Positions 1 through 12,557 are shown, numbered from the stretch's first letter. The stretch: 64,000 nucleotides of DNA from Anaeromyces robustus (GCA_002104895.1 MCFG01000012.1:116001-180000); one strand, 5' to 3'. Numbers and translations are program-made. The notes: generated from the sequence alone by a model not told the origin.

Positions 1-197
1 AAAATGAGAAAAATTTGTATTTTTAGTCATAAAGTATTAACCAATATTAATAATAATAAAATAACACAAATAAATATATTAATATGTATTAATATGTATT
101 AATACAATAGTATTATGATGGTTACACAAAAGATAAAATTTTTTACATTAATAAAAATTTAATATTCTATAATTAAAATATTAATTTTGATGATTAA

Positions 198-238
<41 letters not shown>

Positions 239-370
239 AATGTTCTATTGCATTATTAAAACATTAAAATCGAAGTTTGTCGGCCAGTTTTTATCTTAGT
301 TATTAATGTGTATCCTTAGCATACATAATAAGTTTCTTGTTTATCACCGCCTCTACTTTGAGCACAATTA

Positions 371-402
371 GGTTTAAGTACAAATGTAAAATATATGAAT
401 AT
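371..402 (+). repeat. 32-bp exact copy of part of the 2465-2496 island
   Basis: The word starting GGTTTAAGTACAAATG is present at 371-402 and again at 2465-2496 with no mismatch over 32 bases. The sequence just upstream (about 275-370) is also less AT-biased than average but does not match the other copy, so the shared word may mark the end of two different fragments of one dispersed repeat family. Confidence 0.7.
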
Positions 403-585
403 TTTTACTGTAAAAAATTGGAAACATTATAATATCATCTTTATAATTTTCTACTAATGATTTTTTATATATAATAATTTTCTCTTATATATAATGTTAT
501 CGAGTATTAATGTCAAAAGTATAGTTTTCCGATATTACCAGATTTAGCAAATAATTTAATTAATATTACTGTGATTATTATCATT

Positions 586-668
586 ATTATGACAAACATT
601 TTTGATTATGAACTGAATACAGATGGTTTATATTAATAAAAATGGTAAAAAAAAATGTTTGTCATAAT
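586..668. repeat. Short element with perfect 18-bp inverted ends
   Basis: The arms 586-603 and 651-668 are exact reverse complements of each other (18 bp) around a 47-bp centre. The arms contain the non-trivial word TTATGACAAACATT, so this is not just a poly(A)/poly(T) match. It could be a MITE-like non-autonomous element or a hairpin; I do not see an obvious target-site duplication. Confidence 0.55.
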
Positions 669-1910
669 ATTAATATATAAAAAAAAAAGAGTATTATATA
701 TAATTAAATTATTAAATTAAATTATTAACTGTATTGAAAATATTAAATACAATATAAATATTAAATTTTTTATATTAATGTAATTTTATAAATGAATAAA
801 TATGCTTGTTATCAAAAAAATTTTTTTTTAGAAATAATTTTGTGTTGAAATTTTTATTTTTTCAAAATTTCAACACAGAATATATATTTTTTTAATTGGA
901 ATATTTTAATGTTACACAATTTTTGATAATCCTAATATATTAATAATTATAAATAGTATTAGTTATCAAATGCCAATACATTCACTTTAATTATCAAATA
1001 TAAAAACTTTTAATATCTTTTTAATCATTAATGTATATTCTTCATTTTTTTGTTATATATTATTTTAATAAAAATAAATATTAAATGAGAATTACATCAT
1101 ATTCATTTTGATATAATTCTACAAGGTTAGTAATGAAATTATGGGTGACAATAAAAAAAAAAAAAAACAATATCCTTTTCATATTTACTAATAATACTTT
1201 TCATAAACTATTCTTTTCTTTTCTTATTATATGTTCCAAATTTATTTTAATATAAAATGTTCAAAAAAAATTTTTTTTTCTTTCCTATAAAAGTCAAATC
1301 CAAATAAAACACATTATTTATTATAATTTTTAATAAATTTAATTTATTGAAAAAATCCCACTTAAATAGATTTTCTCTCTATTTTCATTCTATTCTATTC
1401 TATTATATTATTCAGAGTTTTATTATCCTTTATTTAAATTTATTTATATTAGATATATTAATGGTAAAATTATATTTATATAATATTTGATTTTTTTTAT
1501 CTTTGATTAGAATTATATTCAAAAAATCATTAGAAGATTATATATATAAAAAAAAAAACTTTATATAATTTATTTAATTATATAAAAAAATTTTTTTTCA
1601 AATTTCAGAATATAATAATAATAATAATATATTTTATTTTAATAAATATAAAATTGAAATACTTATTATTTTAATTAAAGACAATATTACTGTATAAAAT
1701 ATAATAAAAAATAATAAAAACATTGATATATTCTATATATAATACAAATTATAATTTGGGTTTTTTATAAAAAAGATAATCTTTATATTATTAAAATAAT
1801 CAATAAAATATGTTGTTTTAATGGATAGTGGATATTAAAAAAATATATATATTTTAAAAAATTATATATTAAAAATTTAAAGTTATTATATAATAATAGT
1901 AACTTTAATT

Positions 1911-2250
1911 ATTATTATATTATTTATTATTTATTATTATTTATTATTATTTGTTATTTATTATTATTTATTATTTATTATTATTTATTATTATTTGTTA
2001 TTTATTATTATTTATTCTTTATTATTATTTATTATTATTTGTTATTTATTATTATTTATTATTTATTATTATTTATTATTATTTGTTATTTATTATTATT
2101 TATTATTTATTATTATTTATTATTATTTGTTATTTATTATTATTTATTATTTATTATTATTTATTATTATTTGTTATTTATTATTATTTATTATTATTTG
2201 TTATTTATTATTATTTGTTATTTATTATTATTTATTATTATTATTATAAT
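1911..2250 (+). repeat. TTATTATT(T/G)-type minisatellite
   Basis: About 340 bases of repeating TTATTATTATTTGTTATTTATTA-like units. Three overlapping frames stay open through it only because the unit carries no stop codon in those phases; the products would be Leu/Ile/Tyr repeats and are rejected as genes. Confidence 0.85.
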
Positions 2251-2340
2251 TATAATTATTTTTCTTTTGATTTTGAAAAAAATAAAATAAAATAACAATA
2301 AATAATAAACTTTTAATTTTTTGAAATTAAATAATATAAG

Positions 2341-2580
2341 TATATGAGTAGATCTTTAAGTCTAATAATGTGGGGTGCGGCTCTAAATTATTGGGCGGTT
2401 TCCTTGGTGACTACTATTCATATGTGGGGCTTGTAGACTGGACCCGTTATTAAGTTAGCGTTAGGGTTTAAGTACAAATGTAAAATATATGAATATACCA
2501 AGGGCGTCGACGCCGAAAAGGTAAGGCAGGGAATTTAATTCCGATACATTCATGTGAAAATCACATGATAAGTCTATAAA
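2341..2580 (+). other. GC-richer island, probable relic of coding or mobile DNA
   Basis: This block stands out sharply from the surrounding A+T. In one frame it reads from ATG 2344 with a single interrupting TAG at 2434-2436 and stops at 2536-2538, giving two ordinary-looking peptide stretches of about 30 and 33 residues. It contains the palindrome GGCGTCGACGCC at 2503-2514 and a perfect 7-bp stem with an AAA loop at about 2551-2567. Bases 2465-2496 are identical to 371-402. I do not recognise a family. It may be a decayed mobile element, a gene relic, or a structured RNA. Confidence 0.4.
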
Positions 2581-2717
2581 AAAAATATATATATGATATT
2601 ATTAATAGTCGAAGCTTTATGTTGATGTATAGTTTTGTTTTCAATTATTATTAATTATATGTAAAATATTAGTACTCATGATTTTTTTAAACAAAAAATA
2701 AATATTAATAAATGAAG

Positions 2718-2749
<32 letters not shown>

Positions 2750-2910
2750 AAATAATAATATTAATTATAAAAAAATCTCAAAATATCATATGTATATAAA
2801 ACTTTTAAACAATGATTAATTATTTCGATTAAAGTGAAATCCATTCATTATTTAGATAGATATATTATATTACATTACATATTACGTATAATTATTTTAT
2901 GAATTATCTT

Positions 2911-3166
2911 TAAAATAAAATAAAATAAAATAAAATAAAATAAAATAAAATAAAATAAAATAAAATAAAATAAAATAAAATAAAATAAAATAAAATAAAA
3001 TAAAATAAAATAAAATAAAATAAAATAAAATAAAATAAAATAAAATAAAATAAAATAAAATAAAATAAAATAAAATAAAATAAAATAAAATAAAATAAAA
3101 TAAAATAAAATAAAATAAAATAAAATAAAATAAAATAAAATAAAATAAAATAAAATAAAATAAAAT
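2911..3166 (+). repeat. (TAAAA)n pentanucleotide array
   Basis: Roughly 51 uninterrupted copies of TAAAA. The complementary strand is open and would encode repeats of Ile-Leu-Phe-Tyr-Phe, which is a by-product of the repeat. The same motif in the opposite orientation forms the array at 28451-28738. Confidence 0.95.
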
Positions 3167-3404
3167 AATATTCAATGATATTTCAATAAAAGATACCAAA
3201 TATAATTACTATATTTGGTAAACTTTATTTCTTTGACTTATTAACAAAATATGAAATGAATTAATTTAGAAAAAATAAAAATATTAATATAAAAGTATTC
3301 TTTAAGGCTCTTTTTTTTATTTTTTTATTTTTTTTTATTTTATTTATTATTTTAAATTATGCAACAGAAAAATAAATAAATAAATAATAAAGTATTAAAA
3401 GGAA

Positions 3405-3732
3405 AATATTGAATATAAAAAAAATATCGGATAAAAATATTATTTTAATTACTAGAGCAACAGATGGTGTTGGAAAAGCAGTAGAAATCAATTATGTAAA
3501 TTAGGTTATAAAGTCATTATTCATTGAAAAGAAAACAAAAATTATAAGATTATTGTTTAAGTGCTTGTGAAAAATATATGAAAAATTAAGGAAATTAAGT
3601 TGTTTTTTTTTTTTTTTTACAAATACTTTTAAACAATAATCCCATAGATTAAAGTATATTAATATGCATTTCTTAAGTAAATTAATAAATTAAAGTAAAA
3701 ATCTATCAATTTATATCTAAATGATTGTTCTT

Positions 3733-3797
<65 letters not shown>

Positions 3798-4025
3798 CAT
3801 GTTTATATCATTAATATCATTAATATTTTTAGAAATATTTATTATTAGTAGTATTTTAATTATAACTATTGTGAAACTGACAATAATAATAAAAAATATA
3901 TATAAATGCTAGGTTTAGTAGGGAAGTACCAAAGTCGACATTATATTGGTCAATCCATAAAGAATCATCTATAATATTTTGTTATAGGATGGTAGTTAGA
4001 TATTGCTAGCATTAATCTTATCAGG
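3405..4025 (+). pseudogene. Relic of a short-chain dehydrogenase/reductase gene
   Basis: At about 3412-3500 a frame reads KKISDKNIILITRATDGVGK, which matches the start of a classical SDR Rossmann fold (beta-1, then TGxxxGxG). The first glycine of the motif has become Arg. A frame change follows near 3497, after which CKLGYKVIIH reads on and then meets a stop. At about 3933-3955 a second SDR-like piece, KVDIILVN, ends in a stop where the NNAG motif would be, and an in-frame-like DG follows near 3990. The SDR fold binds NAD(P)H; this copy cannot make a functional enzyme. Recognition rests on short motifs, so the family call is moderate and the limits are approximate. Confidence 0.5.
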
Positions 4026-5123
4026 TTATAAAAAAAAATAATTCTTATTAATAGTAGTTTCATTTTTATTAGTAATCGTTCTACTTGTATTAGTAATAAT
4101 CTTATTTATTGATTAGAGATTTTAATATAAAAGGGTATAAATATTAAGAAATATAACTTTCATATTTTTTCTAGTTTATAAACCTCTAAATCTCTAAATT
4201 AATTATTAAACTATTTGAAAAAAAATGTTACGCAATATATTTTTGCTATTTTTTAATTAATAATAATTAAATAATAATATATAATTTTATTTATATGATA
4301 ATGTAAAACTTATTATAATGTTATAAATATTAACATTAGTAATTAAGTTTTATTATAATAAAATGAATTTTAATTATTATGTTATATAAATTATTATAAT
4401 TTTCAATCGTAATAATTTTAATAAATAAATAATATAATATAATATAATAACAATAATCTTTAATATTAAAAATGAAAATATATTATAAATAAAATAAAAT
4501 AAAATAATATAAAAGAATATAAAAGAATATAAAAGAAAATAAAAAAAAAGAAAAAAAAAAACATAATTATGTATATTACATTTTTTAATTTATAATATAT
4601 GTATTGTTTTTTTAGTTTATGTATCTTTGTATAAATTATTAATAAATTTATCTTTTCTTAGAATAATATAATTTATTTGAAATGCTTAACTTAAAAAATA
4701 TTATTATTTATCCTTTTAATATTTATTCCTAATAATTATTATTTCTATTGGAATAACAAAAAACTTTTTTAAAATTTTATCAATTTCAATTATATTAAAA
4801 TTGTTTTCATATATTATACTATATTATAGTATATTAGTATATTTATATATAATTTTAATTAAATATAACTTTAAATTTTTTAATATTTTTTTATACTAAA
4901 TGAAAGGAATAATTTATATTAAAAATAATTTGATATAAAAATATTATAATAAATTTATTTTATAATTTCTATAATTAAAATAATTAAAATTATTTATTAT
5001 AAATTATTCAATAATATATTGTAATATATAATATTATATAAAATTAATACTCTCAAAATAATTAATTCTTTTCATTTTCATTTAGTATAAAAAGAAATAA
5101 AAAGACTAATTATTTAAATATTA

Positions 5124-5154
<31 letters not shown>

Positions 5155-5253
5155 GTATAATCATTATAAAAATATATTCTGATATTCTTATATATAATTA
5201 ATAATATATTAAATATTAAATATTCTAATTTAAGCATTAAAAAGAAAAAAAAA
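4026..5253. other. Non-coding AT-rich interval upstream of the cysteine-rich gene
   Basis: Apart from short TA and TAAAA runs I see nothing that supports a gene or RNA. A short A-rich leader (AAAGAAAAAAAAA) immediately precedes the ATG at 5254, as at several other start codons in this window. Confidence 0.6.
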
Positions 5254-6045
5254 ATGTTTAATAAAAATATTTTTTCTTTTATATTTATACTATTATTAAG
5301 TTATACCGTTAATGGTATAACTATGAATAAGGATGATGTTATTAGATTAGATATAAAACAATATAAATCTGAAAAAGATTGTCCAGATTATAGTATAGGA
5401 TATGATAAAATCAATAAATTTTGTCAATTTCAATTCTTCTGTCGAAATGAAACTTGTACAACTGTAGATGGAGAAGGATATGTTCAATTTGATAATACAA
5501 AATATAAAGCTTATACTTGTAAACTTTCAGGAATTTGTACACATGGAAATGCCACTTCATGTACTTCAGATTCAGAATGTTTATCAAATAAATGCTATAA
5601 TAATAATTGTTATGTTAATGAAGCATCACCAGTAACTGAATGTGGAGTTTATCATCGTTATACCTCTCTTACTTTTAGTTACAGAACAACTATGTATTGC
5701 GATAAAGCAGAAAATGAACCATGTGGTAGTGATAATGATTGTTTTTCAAATTCATGTGTATATAGTAGTCAAAATAATGTTACAGGATCATTTTGTTCAG
5801 AAAATATCACTAAAGACCTTACTAAAGCAAAAAGAAATCATTTACTTAATTTGGCTTTAGATATATTTATTATATTATTGATATTAGCAATATTTATATT
5901 CTTTTATAGAAGATATAATAATTCAAAAAAGGAAAATAATAATACCAACAATGAAAATGATAATGATAATACCAATAATGAAGATAATAACAATGATAGT
6001 AGTATTAATGTTGTTGATAATGACAATGACAATAATAGTAACTAA
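5254..6045 (+). CDS. Cysteine-rich secreted/type I membrane protein
   Basis: A single exon encodes 263 residues. Residues 1-21 form a signal peptide (charged start, then a hydrophobic core FIFILLLSY). The extracellular part, about 22-198, has 16 cysteines (43, 57, 63, 68, 89, 95, 103, 109, 114, 119, 130, 149, 157, 163, 168, 181) and several N-glycosylation sequons. Two CxxDxxCxSxxC-type units occur, at 103-114 and 157-168. One transmembrane helix lies at about 200-218, followed by RRY and a cytoplasmic tail made mostly of Asn, Asp and Glu. The architecture suggests a cell-surface protein with a disulfide-rich ectodomain; I do not recognise a named family and assign no function. A broken relative lies at 6750-7315 on the other strand, so the family has been duplicated locally. 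Confidence 0.8.
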   Translation: MFNKNIFSFIFILLLSYTVNGITMNKDDVIRLDIKQYKSEKDCPDYSIGYDKINKFCQFQFFCRNETCTTVDGEGYVQFDNTKYKAYTCKLSGICTHGNATSCTSDSECLSNKCYNNNCYVNEASPVTECGVYHRYTSLTFSYRTTMYCDKAENEPCGSDNDCFSNSCVYSSQNNVTGSFCSENITKDLTKAKRNHLLNLALDIFIILLILAIFIFFYRRYNNSKKENNNTNNENDNDNTNNEDNNNDSSINVVDNDNDNNSN

Positions 6046-6392
6046 ATTGTTAGAAAAAAATTATAAAAAAAGAATCATTATTTAATATTAATATAATAAT
6101 TGTATTTAATTTTATGTAAATTTATTAATTTATTTTCAAAAATCTAAAAAAAAAAAAAAAAAAAAAAAAAAGTATTAAAACAAAACTATTACAGAAAGAA
6201 AAAAAAAATAATATTTAAATTTATTCTTCAAAATAACAAAAAATTAAAAATAAAATTAATTATAAATAAATAAAAAAAATATATAAAAAAGAAAAAGAAA
6301 ATAAATTTTTTAATAATAATTTTTTAGTCGTTCTTTTTTTTTATTATTATTTTTATTTTTATAAAAAAAAATAAAATAAAACATTATTATAT

Positions 6393-6428
<36 letters not shown>

Positions 6429-6749
6429 GTAACTGATTAATTAAAATAATAATAAAAATAATTCTTAAAATTCTTTAACTATAATTTAAACTATATATAT
6501 ATATATATAAATTAAAATTTATCTAATTTTAAATCTTAACGTTTATTTATTTATTTTTTAGGGTAAAAAAGAAATAAATAAATAAATTTTAATAATATTT
6601 ATTAATAATAGTAGTATATATTAGTATATATAACAATTATATATTAAATAATAAAAATTCAATGATCAATTATCAATCAATATATAACAATAAATATTAT
6701 AAACAAAATAAACACACCAAAAATTATTTTAAAATATTTTCTCTTTTTT
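6046..6749. other. Non-coding spacer between gene and its inverted broken copy
   Basis: About 700 bases of AT-rich DNA with an A run at about 6147-6170, a (TAA)n stretch at about 6398-6427 and a TA run near 6495. Nothing coding is supported. Confidence 0.6.
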
Positions 6750-7315
6750 GGAAATTTATAAAAACAAAAACCACAAATAATAATTAATACGATAATTGCA
6801 ATTATAAATATATAGAAAAAAAATTACGGAATCCTCAGGATTACTTCCTTCTTTAGAAAGAGTCATGGTACATATTTCATTGACACAATCCAAAGAATAA
6901 CATTCATCTGATTCGTATGTATCTTTATATGGTTTATCGCAATACATATACGTTCTTTCACTAACCATCATAAATATTATCACAATGAACTATCGATTCT
7001 TTATTATTAAATACACAATAATTATTAATGCATTCATTCGATAGGCATTATGAATTAGTAGGATATTTAAGAGATAAACATAAGTTAATCAATATATTTA
7101 TCATTAACATAATTACCAGATTTAGCATTATCATAGGTACAAGTAGAGGTATTATATAATATAAATTAAAAATAATTAGTGTAATGTATGACAGCACACA
7201 TATAATTTCCGCTATTATATTAATAATAAAAATTAGAATATGTTGAATTTCAGAATGTTGCATTTCGAAACTTGGCTATATAATCTTGTAATTTATAGCC
7301 GTAAACTTTTAACAT
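6750..7315 (-). pseudogene. Degenerate copy of the cysteine-rich membrane protein
   Basis: On the minus strand, pieces of the 5254-6045 protein can be read in the right order but in changing frames. NTSTCTYDNAKSGNYV (about 7160-7110) matches the region around Cys68; CLSNECINNYCVFNNKES (about 7049-6996) matches CLSNKCYNNNCYVNEAS; RTYMYCD and SDECYSLDCVNEIC (about 6957-6870) match RTTMYCD and SDNDCFSNSCV; a hydrophobic stretch follows at the end. Stops and frame changes separate the pieces, including a TAG directly after the second one. No signal peptide survives. It lies tail to tail with the intact gene, which points to an inverted duplication or an old dispersed family member. A spliced functional gene seems unlikely because the breaks lack splice signals in the right places. 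Confidence 0.7.
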
Positions 7316-7457
7316 TTTTAATACAATAAATAAATAAATAATATAATATAATATAATAATTAATAAATTATTGTCAGTATTAAAATATATAACAAATAAC
7401 ACATCAAAATCCTACAACAGTTACTTAAATAGTTTATTATTTTCCAAAAAAGCCTTC

Positions 7458-7493
<36 letters not shown>

Positions 7494-8297
7494 TTTACAT
7501 ATACTTTAAAAAAAGAAGCTTTATCTTATAATAATTATTATAATGATTATGAAAGGAAAATCGGATGAATTTGGAATATAAATACTGATTTATAAAAAAT
7601 TAATTAATAAAAAGATTATTATAATTCTGTAATAATATAAATTAAATAAAATAAAAATATAAGTGAAAAAAGAATAAATATAATTAAAGCATGGTTTATA
7701 TAAATGTTTTATAGAAATATACAAAATTTATATATTTTGTTATCTTTGTTATGTAAAAATTTATAAATAACATAATGAATTTTATATTCTAATTATTAAA
7801 AAAAAAGTTCTTTATTCATAAAAAAAACTTATTATTTTATTATACTTCATTAATTATTATTTTATTCCTTTTTCCTTTATTTTTTTATTTTTTATTTTAT
7901 TTAAATTTTTTTATTTTTTTAATTTATATTTATTATTATTATTTTTTGTATTTTTTTATTATTGTTATTATAATTGCATAGTATATTATATATAATTTTG
8001 TTTTTATTTTAAACGTTTTTTCTTATAGTATTAAATAATAATTTTTTTTTTATTAAAATATTAACTTTGAAATATATTACAATATTAAAGTAGTTTTAAC
8101 AGTAACTCTTACAATTAATAACTTTAATAACAACAATAGTAACATAATAAGTCTTTATAATTAAAGCTTTAGTATAATGAATATATAATTTAAATATTGA
8201 TAATGGTAATAGTGTAAATGGTAGTATAAATAATTTAGTAAATAATTCTACAGTAAAGAAAAAATTATTATTGTAGTAGAACCTAATTTTTATGAAC

Positions 8298-8418
8298 AAA
8301 AATGGTGTATCATTTAAAATAGTAGCATATTATAATTATTAACATTATAGTATACTACTACTTTTAATAGTCCAATAGAATATTCAATATCATAATTATT
8401 ATATGATACACCATTTTT
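8298..8418. repeat. 121-bp element with perfect 16-bp inverted ends
   Basis: The arms 8298-8313 and 8403-8418 are exact reverse complements and carry the word TGGTGTATCAT. A second, inner pair of complementary words (TTAAAATAGTAG near 8314, CTACTACTTTTAA near 8357) makes a nested hairpin. Size and structure fit a small MITE-like element; clear target-site duplications are not visible. Confidence 0.5.
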
Positions 8419-8930
8419 CATCAGTGTTTATTGCTATAAAACTCAATTATTCTATTTATTTTTAATAAAATATTAAAATTACAATAATAAACAAAACTTT
8501 CAAAAGAATTTAAATTTAATAATATACTATTGAAATAGAATAATATAAATTTTTATTAACAGATTTATATTCATATTAATTTAACAAAAAATATTTCTAG
8601 AAAGAAGATATGCCATTTCATTCAAAATAATCATTTCCACAATAAATATTAGTATTTTACATTATTTTTTCTGTATGGTCATATTTTTATCAAAAATGTA
8701 TGTTTTCTTTATTATATTATTTTATTATTTTTTAATCTATCATTTATTAAAAATAATTAATATTAAATAAAAATATTTTATTACAATAATTTATTACTTA
8801 TTAACGAATAAATAAATAAATATCATCTTTTTATTAATTTCATAAATAATATATCTCTTTTTTTAAAAAATAATATAATAAATAACTTTATACCATTAGA
8901 AGAAACTCTTTCTTAAAATAATAATAAATG

Positions 8931-8963
<33 letters not shown>

Positions 8964-11007
8964 AATAACTATAGTTTACATTTATATATACATATAATTG
9001 AATGTACAAAATAAATAATAAATAGTAAATAATAAATAATATAATAAATAATATATATATATTATAAAATATAATTCAAATAAATATATAAATATAAGTA
9101 TAGAATCATTCATTAGAGTAAAAATATATAAAACATATGATTTATATATTATTAATATTCTTCTTATATATTATATTAACCTATACCTTCCTTAATTATT
9201 TCTTATATTCTTTCCACATACAATATATATATATATATTTTTTATTTTAATATTGAGACAGTTGTAGTGTATATAATATAAATATTTAAATTATCTGATA
9301 TATTATAATAATTATATATTTATATTTTAAATACATTAGTTTTGTGCTCAACTCAACAATATAGTAATAAACAAAACTTATATATATAATAATAAATAAA
9401 ATTATAATATTTGCCTATACTATTTTTCTTTTTAAAACACTATAACTTATTAATTACTTTTAATTTATATTGATATATTTTTTGTTAATATTATTATTTA
9501 TATTTGTTTGAAAAAAAAAAAAGGTATATAGTTAATGTAACATTAGTATTGTTTTAAAAAATGTATATATATAGTAATTTAAATATATAGTTTAAAACAT
9601 ATTAATATTATTAAATCTTATATTATTAAAAATATTATTAGGTTTGTATTTTTTTATTGGTTATATGTTTTTGTTATACATTTAGTATATACATTTCTGT
9701 TTTATTAAACATAAAAAGAAAAAAAAAATACGGCTGGTAATATTAAAGTAATAATATGCTTTATTCAAAATATTTTATTAGTTTAAGCCACTGTATAAAA
9801 AATTTTATTATTTAAAAATTAAATAAATAAAATAAAAATATAAAATACTTTTATTGTTCAGCCATCTTTTAACTAACAATTAATTGGTAAAGTTATTAAT
9901 TATTAATTCTTATATGTCAAATTAAATTAAATTATACTTTATAAATTTTTTAAAAAAAAAAACAAAACAAAATAAATATAAAATTTTTTTAAATGATAAT
10001 AATAAATATATATATTTCATAATAGGTAATTATGATTGATTGTTCTTCCAATAAAAGTAAAAACTTAATAATAACTTTTATTATTAAACTGCATCATTAT
10101 AAAAAATAAATTTTTTAATATTATAATATCAATCCATATATATAATATTAAATTATTAAGTATTAAATATTATTTATATTATATGAATATGTATATGTAT
10201 ATATTAACCATTATAAAATACAATATAAAATAATTGGAAATCCTAAATCTTATATATTATATTATACTATATTATATTATATTATATTATATTAGTAATA
10301 TTATTTATATAAAAGTTATATTTAATATAAAAGTATATCCTTCCTTTTTTATAATTTTTTTAAAAAAAAAAAACATAAACAAAAAAAATTTTTAATGACT
10401 CCAATTTTAATTACAAATATGGAAAACTTATATTAACTTTTCAATATAACTCTAATTATTATATATTATTATATTATTAAAATAAGTGGATAATATATTA
10501 AATCAATCTAAACATATATAAAGTTTAAAACCATGCGAAAATTTAATTTATATTCAATTATGATTTTTATATTAAAGACTTAAACTTTTTTAATATTTAA
10601 AGTATATAGATTAAAATTTATTAATATTTAATTTTTTAGTTTAATTGATTATATAACATTAAATATTCTATGTATATATTATAATACATTTTGATTAAAT
10701 AATTTAAATAAAAAAATATTATAAAAAATATATTATTGATTAATAATATAAAAAATTTTATTACATGTTTCACAGATGAGAAAATATATATATTAATACT
10801 TTAAAAAAATTTACACTTTTTGTACCTTAAGTAAAAAAAATATTAACTAAAAAAATTGGTACTATAATATTTTTTAATGCTAATTAGATTTATAAATGGT
10901 AAAAGTATACTTATTATTACTGCTTATATTTTATTGTTAATCAAAATGTTATATTAATTATTTTATTTTATATAGCCTACAGTACTTCATAATCAAAACC
11001 TATATTA

Positions 11008-11045
11008 TTTTTAATTTTATCTTTTATTAAAGATAAAATTAAAAA
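11008..11045. repeat. Perfect 17-bp stem with 4-base loop
   Basis: Arms 11008-11024 and 11029-11045 are exact complements around TATT. In such AT-rich DNA some perfect hairpins are expected by chance, so no function is assigned. Confidence 0.5.
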
Positions 11046-12399
11046 GATAAACACTTTTTAATAATAAAGATTATACATATAAATAAAATAAAGCAAAAAA
11101 ATAAACTTTAATTAATATAAAATATTTTAACATTGAATCATTAAAATAACATAAAAATATGTTTGTAAATATTCTGACTAGAATTAAAATTTTCAAAACA
11201 AATATCATATATTAATATTATGTTTTTCTAAAAAAATTTTTATTTTAAAAGTAAATAAAATAAATTAAATTTTATATTAAAAATTAAGTGAATATATAAT
11301 CTGTATTTATAGAACCAAGTTATGTCATATAACAATATAATAATATATATGATAGCATAATAAATTATATTATTTATTATTATTATTAATGTAATAAATA
11401 ATATAAAAGAATTGAATAATTTAATTTTTATTATTAATCAAATTAATAATAAAAATTATTAAAAATATATTTTTATTATATTATACAAATGTACTGAAAC
11501 ATATTTAATACACAAATATTATTAATAATATATAAGAAGATTTTATAGTAAAAATTGTTTAGGAAAATTGCTTTATGTATGTTTATTTAAAAAAAAAGTT
11601 TATATATATTTAACCTCATTTCATTCAACATACACCTCATTATTATATATAAATATTATTATATATAAATTCTTTATCATAAATTTATATATCAATATTA
11701 TTTTATATTCTATTTCTTTTCTTTTTTTTCTTTTTTAATTTACAATACTATTGCAATATTTTAAATATATAGATAAATATAAATTTGTATTACTTTAATA
11801 TAACTTTTATATATATATAATTATTATAATATATTATAATATACTATTATATATTATTATGTAAAAATTAATTATATTAATTTGATTAAAAAAAAAAAGA
11901 TAATTATTAAATCTAATTGTTCTCATTTAATAATAAATGAATTATTATATATTAATTTAAATTACATTTAATAGTTGATGATTTAATTAACATATATAAT
12001 TAATATATTATTTATTTAATTAATTACATAGGATACATATAATAGATTATAAGCTTTATAAATAATATATTAATTTTTATTTATATGGTTGAAATGATGT
12101 ATTATATTCTTAATCTTATTTTATATTAAATTAATTAAAATAATAAATCAATAATATCACAAAATATTAAATGATATATTTCAAAAAAAAAAATTTTTTT
12201 TTTTGTAATAATTTATTAATATTATTAATAATATGATTATTTGATTAATTAAAAATATTATTATTAAGTATTATTACTATTATTATTTTATTATATAAAA
12301 TACTAATAATATTTAATTATAATTAAATATATTATAATAATTTATTATTGAATTAAATTATTATTATTGAAATAAATAATAAATAAATATATATAAATA

Positions 12400-12557
12400 A
12401 ATAAAAAATAATAAATTAATGAATAAACAAACAATTAAATAAATAATGAAATAAATATTATATCAAAATAACTTAATATTTATTTATTTTATTTATTTTA
12501 TTTATTTATTATTTATATAATTGTTTATTTATTCATTAATTTGTTATTTACTTATTT
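12400..12557. repeat. Imperfect long inverted repeat
   Basis: The left part (about 12405-12480, AATAATAAATTAATGAATAA and onward) pairs with the right part (about 12480-12557) with few mismatches and almost no spacer, giving a cruciform-capable palindrome built from TAAA-type words. Confidence 0.5.

Larger units (their letters stand above)
1..3404. other. AT-rich non-coding region with simple repeats
   Basis: I see no intact gene here. The stretch holds a run of 37 A at 200-236, a small inverted-repeat element at 586-668, a TTATTATT-type minisatellite at about 1911-2250, a GC-richer island at 2341-2580 and a long TAAAA array at 2911-3166, each listed separately. The open frames that run through the minisatellite and the array contain only repeats of a few residues and are not genes. 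Confidence 0.7.

Noticed and set aside
1951-2295. Open frames across the TTATTATT minisatellite
   Set aside because: The products are only Leu/Ile/Tyr/Phe repeats set by the DNA repeat; three overlapping frames are equally open.
2897-3199. 100-residue minus-strand frame over the TAAAA array
   Set aside because: It is a translation of the pentanucleotide; no start context or non-repeat domain.
8096-8299. Small Asn/Ser-type gene near 8.2 kb
   Set aside because: A short frame (ending near 8275) reads NSVNGSINNLVNNSTV but has no start, length or family; at most a relic.
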